NCBI GenBank assembly: GCA_023434855.1 | Contig: JAEYSJ010000158.1 | Span: 1-14,947 of the forward strand | Reading direction: 5' to 3' | Length of the DNA: 14,947 nucleotides | Source of the DNA: Bacillota bacterium | GTDB taxonomy: Bacteria; Bacillota_C; Negativicutes; JAEYSJ01 | Translations under genes and position numbers: made by a program | Shown: positions 13,732 to 14,947 of the stretch, piece after piece | Layout: every line of letters starts with the position of its first letter | How positions within the stretch are numbered: position 1 is the stretch's first letter | Notes under the pieces: generated by a model | Databases searched by the model: none | Told to the model about the DNA's origin: nothing | The model's input: only the letters and a program-made list of their open reading frames with translations

Positions 13732-13783
13732 CGGTGGGGTTAGAATCCCTCACCGAAGCCACGATGTTCAGCGTTAGCTGGAC
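13732..13783. repeat. Paired stem-loops between convergent genes
   Basis: CGGTG/CACCG (13732-13736, 13751-13755), extended by GGG/CCC across a bulged T, is followed by GTTCAGC/GCTGGAC (13766-13772, 13777-13783) with a GTTA loop. No U tract follows, so neither is a textbook terminator, though they may separate the convergent transporter genes. The block is GC-richer than its flanks and looks like a dispersed element. Confidence 0.4.
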
Positions 13784-13791
13784 GAGTTTAC

Positions 13792-14947
13792 TTATCTGCA
13801 CAGTTCACCTGTTTGAATTGCCTGAAAATATAAGCCGGCTTGGCTGACTAATTCTTCATGAGTACCCATTTCAACAATTCTGCCATTTGATAAATAAACT
13901 ACTTTGTCAGAAGCTGTCAGTATGGAAAGACGGTGTGTAATGATAAAGGTGGTACGTCCTATGCTAACCTGACGGATGGTTTCCATTACCTGCTTTTCGG
14001 TCTGGGCGTCAAGAGCTGCTGTAGGTTCATCCAACAAGAGTATTGCTGGTTCTGTTATTATTGCTCTGGCAATAGCGATGCGCTGTCGCTGGCCTCCTGA
14101 TAAATTGCCCCCATATTCGCCTACAACATAATTGTAACCTTGATCAAACATCATAATAAAGTCATGGGCGTCAGCCATTTTCGCAGCATGCTCTATCTCT
14201 TCGCAACTTGCAGATGGCCTGCCATATCTAATATTTTCCATAATACTGGTATTAAACAAAATAGGCTCCTGTTGAATGAAGCCGATATGTTTGCGCAAAG
14301 CGCTAAATTTTAGATTTCTTATATTAATACCATCAATATAAATATCGCCCTCGCTGGGGTCGTAAAACCTGAGCAGCAAATTAGCAAATGACGATTTCCC
14401 GGCACCACTTGGTCCCACAATTGCTATAACATCGCCAGTTTGTGCAGTAATATTGATATTGCTAAGTATTCCCAAATCTGGACGATAACTGAAAGAAACA
14501 TTCCTGAACTCTACCTGACCGGTTACTTTATCCAGTTCCATACTGCCTTCAACAACGGTGCGGGGTTGCTTTTCCAGACTGCCGATGCGCCGCCAGGCGA
14601 CAACACCCATTTTTAAACGAGTAACAGCTTCACTAATTTTCCTCACCGGAGTAGGCACATTAATGATATAAATTAGAAAGGCAAACATACCGCCGATTGT
14701 CAGATCACCATTGATTACTTCCCGCCCACCATACCAGATAATTATAGTCAGACCAATAGCCGCCAAAAATTCCACTAAAGGTATCAGAATTGCGTTTAAC
14801 CGCTGGACTTTCAGAAAATCCCCGGCAGCCTGGTGAATTTTCACGCTAAACTTTTCATATTCGTAATCTTCCCGCACATAACTTTGGACTATCATTGTTG
14901 ACAGGAAAGCCTGATGCAAAATGGCAGTCACCTTAGCCAGCGTATGT
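13792..14947 (-). CDS. ABC exporter, fused permease/ATPase, C-terminal part; runs off the window
   Basis: The minus-strand frame is open to the window edge, beyond the internal GTG at 14931, so the gene is cut and its true start lies outside. The visible part holds the last membrane segments of the transmembrane domain (LIPLVEFLAAIGLTIIIW, GGMFAFLIYII), then a complete nucleotide-binding domain: Walker A GPSGAGKSS, Q-loop QQEPILF, signature LSGGQRQR, Walker B ILLLDEPTAALD and H-loop ITHRLS. This is the MsbA/BmrA-type half-transporter layout that works as a homodimer or heterodimer to export lipids or drugs. The D-loop has A for the usual S. The substrate is unknown. Confidence 0.93.
   Translation of the reverse strand, partial: HTLAKVTAILHQAFLSTMIVQSYVREDYEYEKFSVKIHQAAGDFLKVQRLNAILIPLVEFLAAIGLTIIIWYGGREVINGDLTIGGMFAFLIYIINVPTPVRKISEAVTRLKMGVVAWRRIGSLEKQPRTVVEGSMELDKVTGQVEFRNVSFSYRPDLGILSNINITAQTGDVIAIVGPSGAGKSSFANLLLRFYDPSEGDIYIDGINIRNLKFSALRKHIGFIQQEPILFNTSIMENIRYGRPSASCEEIEHAAKMADAHDFIMMFDQGYNYVVGEYGGNLSGGQRQRIAIARAIITEPAILLLDEPTAALDAQTEKQVMETIRQVSIGRTTFIITHRLSILTASDKVVYLSNGRIVEMGTHEELVSQAGLYFQAIQTGELCR

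Noticed and set aside
1..14947. CRISPR array, tRNA, rRNA or complete insertion sequence
   Set aside because: No regularly spaced direct repeats, no cloverleaf or rRNA core, and no transposase or integrase reading frame was seen.

Overview
The window looks like chromosomal DNA of an endospore-forming, fairly AT-rich member of the Bacillota. The evidence is the N-terminal half of the mother-cell sigma factor SigK, a YyaC-type spore protease homologue, and strong Shine-Dalgarno sites often paired with GTG or TTG starts. The dispersed stem-loop repeats and the general style of the intergenic DNA remind me of Sporomusa/Pelosinus-type Negativicutes. That placement is an impression from memory, not shown by the sequence.

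Layout. 1-1563: a truncated 7TM-type membrane sensor (minus) diverges from an OmpR-type response regulator (plus), with a tandem 11-bp-spaced site between them. 1782-3011: an orphan AAA/DUF4143 ATPase behind a precisely duplicated 60-bp promoter/operator unit. 3402-7000: a minus-strand accessory block with a WYL-domain regulator, a 518-residue membrane protein with a His/Asp-rich signature, and a 325-residue coiled-coil protein with a C-terminal membrane anchor. The last two form a tight operon of unknown function. 7332-9651: a 55-residue small ORF, a Fic AMP-transferase whose ribosome binding site is set off by a hairpin, a GC-rich structured leader (candidate RNA), and a five-helix membrane protein.

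9817-10766: a double-HTH XRE regulator abuts, with a 1-bp overlap, a SigK that stops just after ...[10 protein letters not shown]. This is where the Bacillus subtilis skin element splits sigK. It suggests that part or all of the sequence to the left (below 10416) belongs to, or derives from, a sigK-intervening element. No recombinase and no C-terminal sigK half are in the window.

10912-14947: ordinary backbone. It holds a 30-residue membrane microprotein, the YyaC protease, an HD-domain protein, a Na/Pi-cotransporter-like protein with a SigE/SigK-like promoter, and a truncated ABC exporter. Several structured intergenic repeats lie between them.

Most promising for new biology: the WYL-regulated two-gene membrane/coiled-coil module (3402-7000), the split sigK junction (about 10416), and the unidentified structured RNA-like block (8896-9051). 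No tRNA, rRNA, CRISPR array or intact insertion sequence was found.
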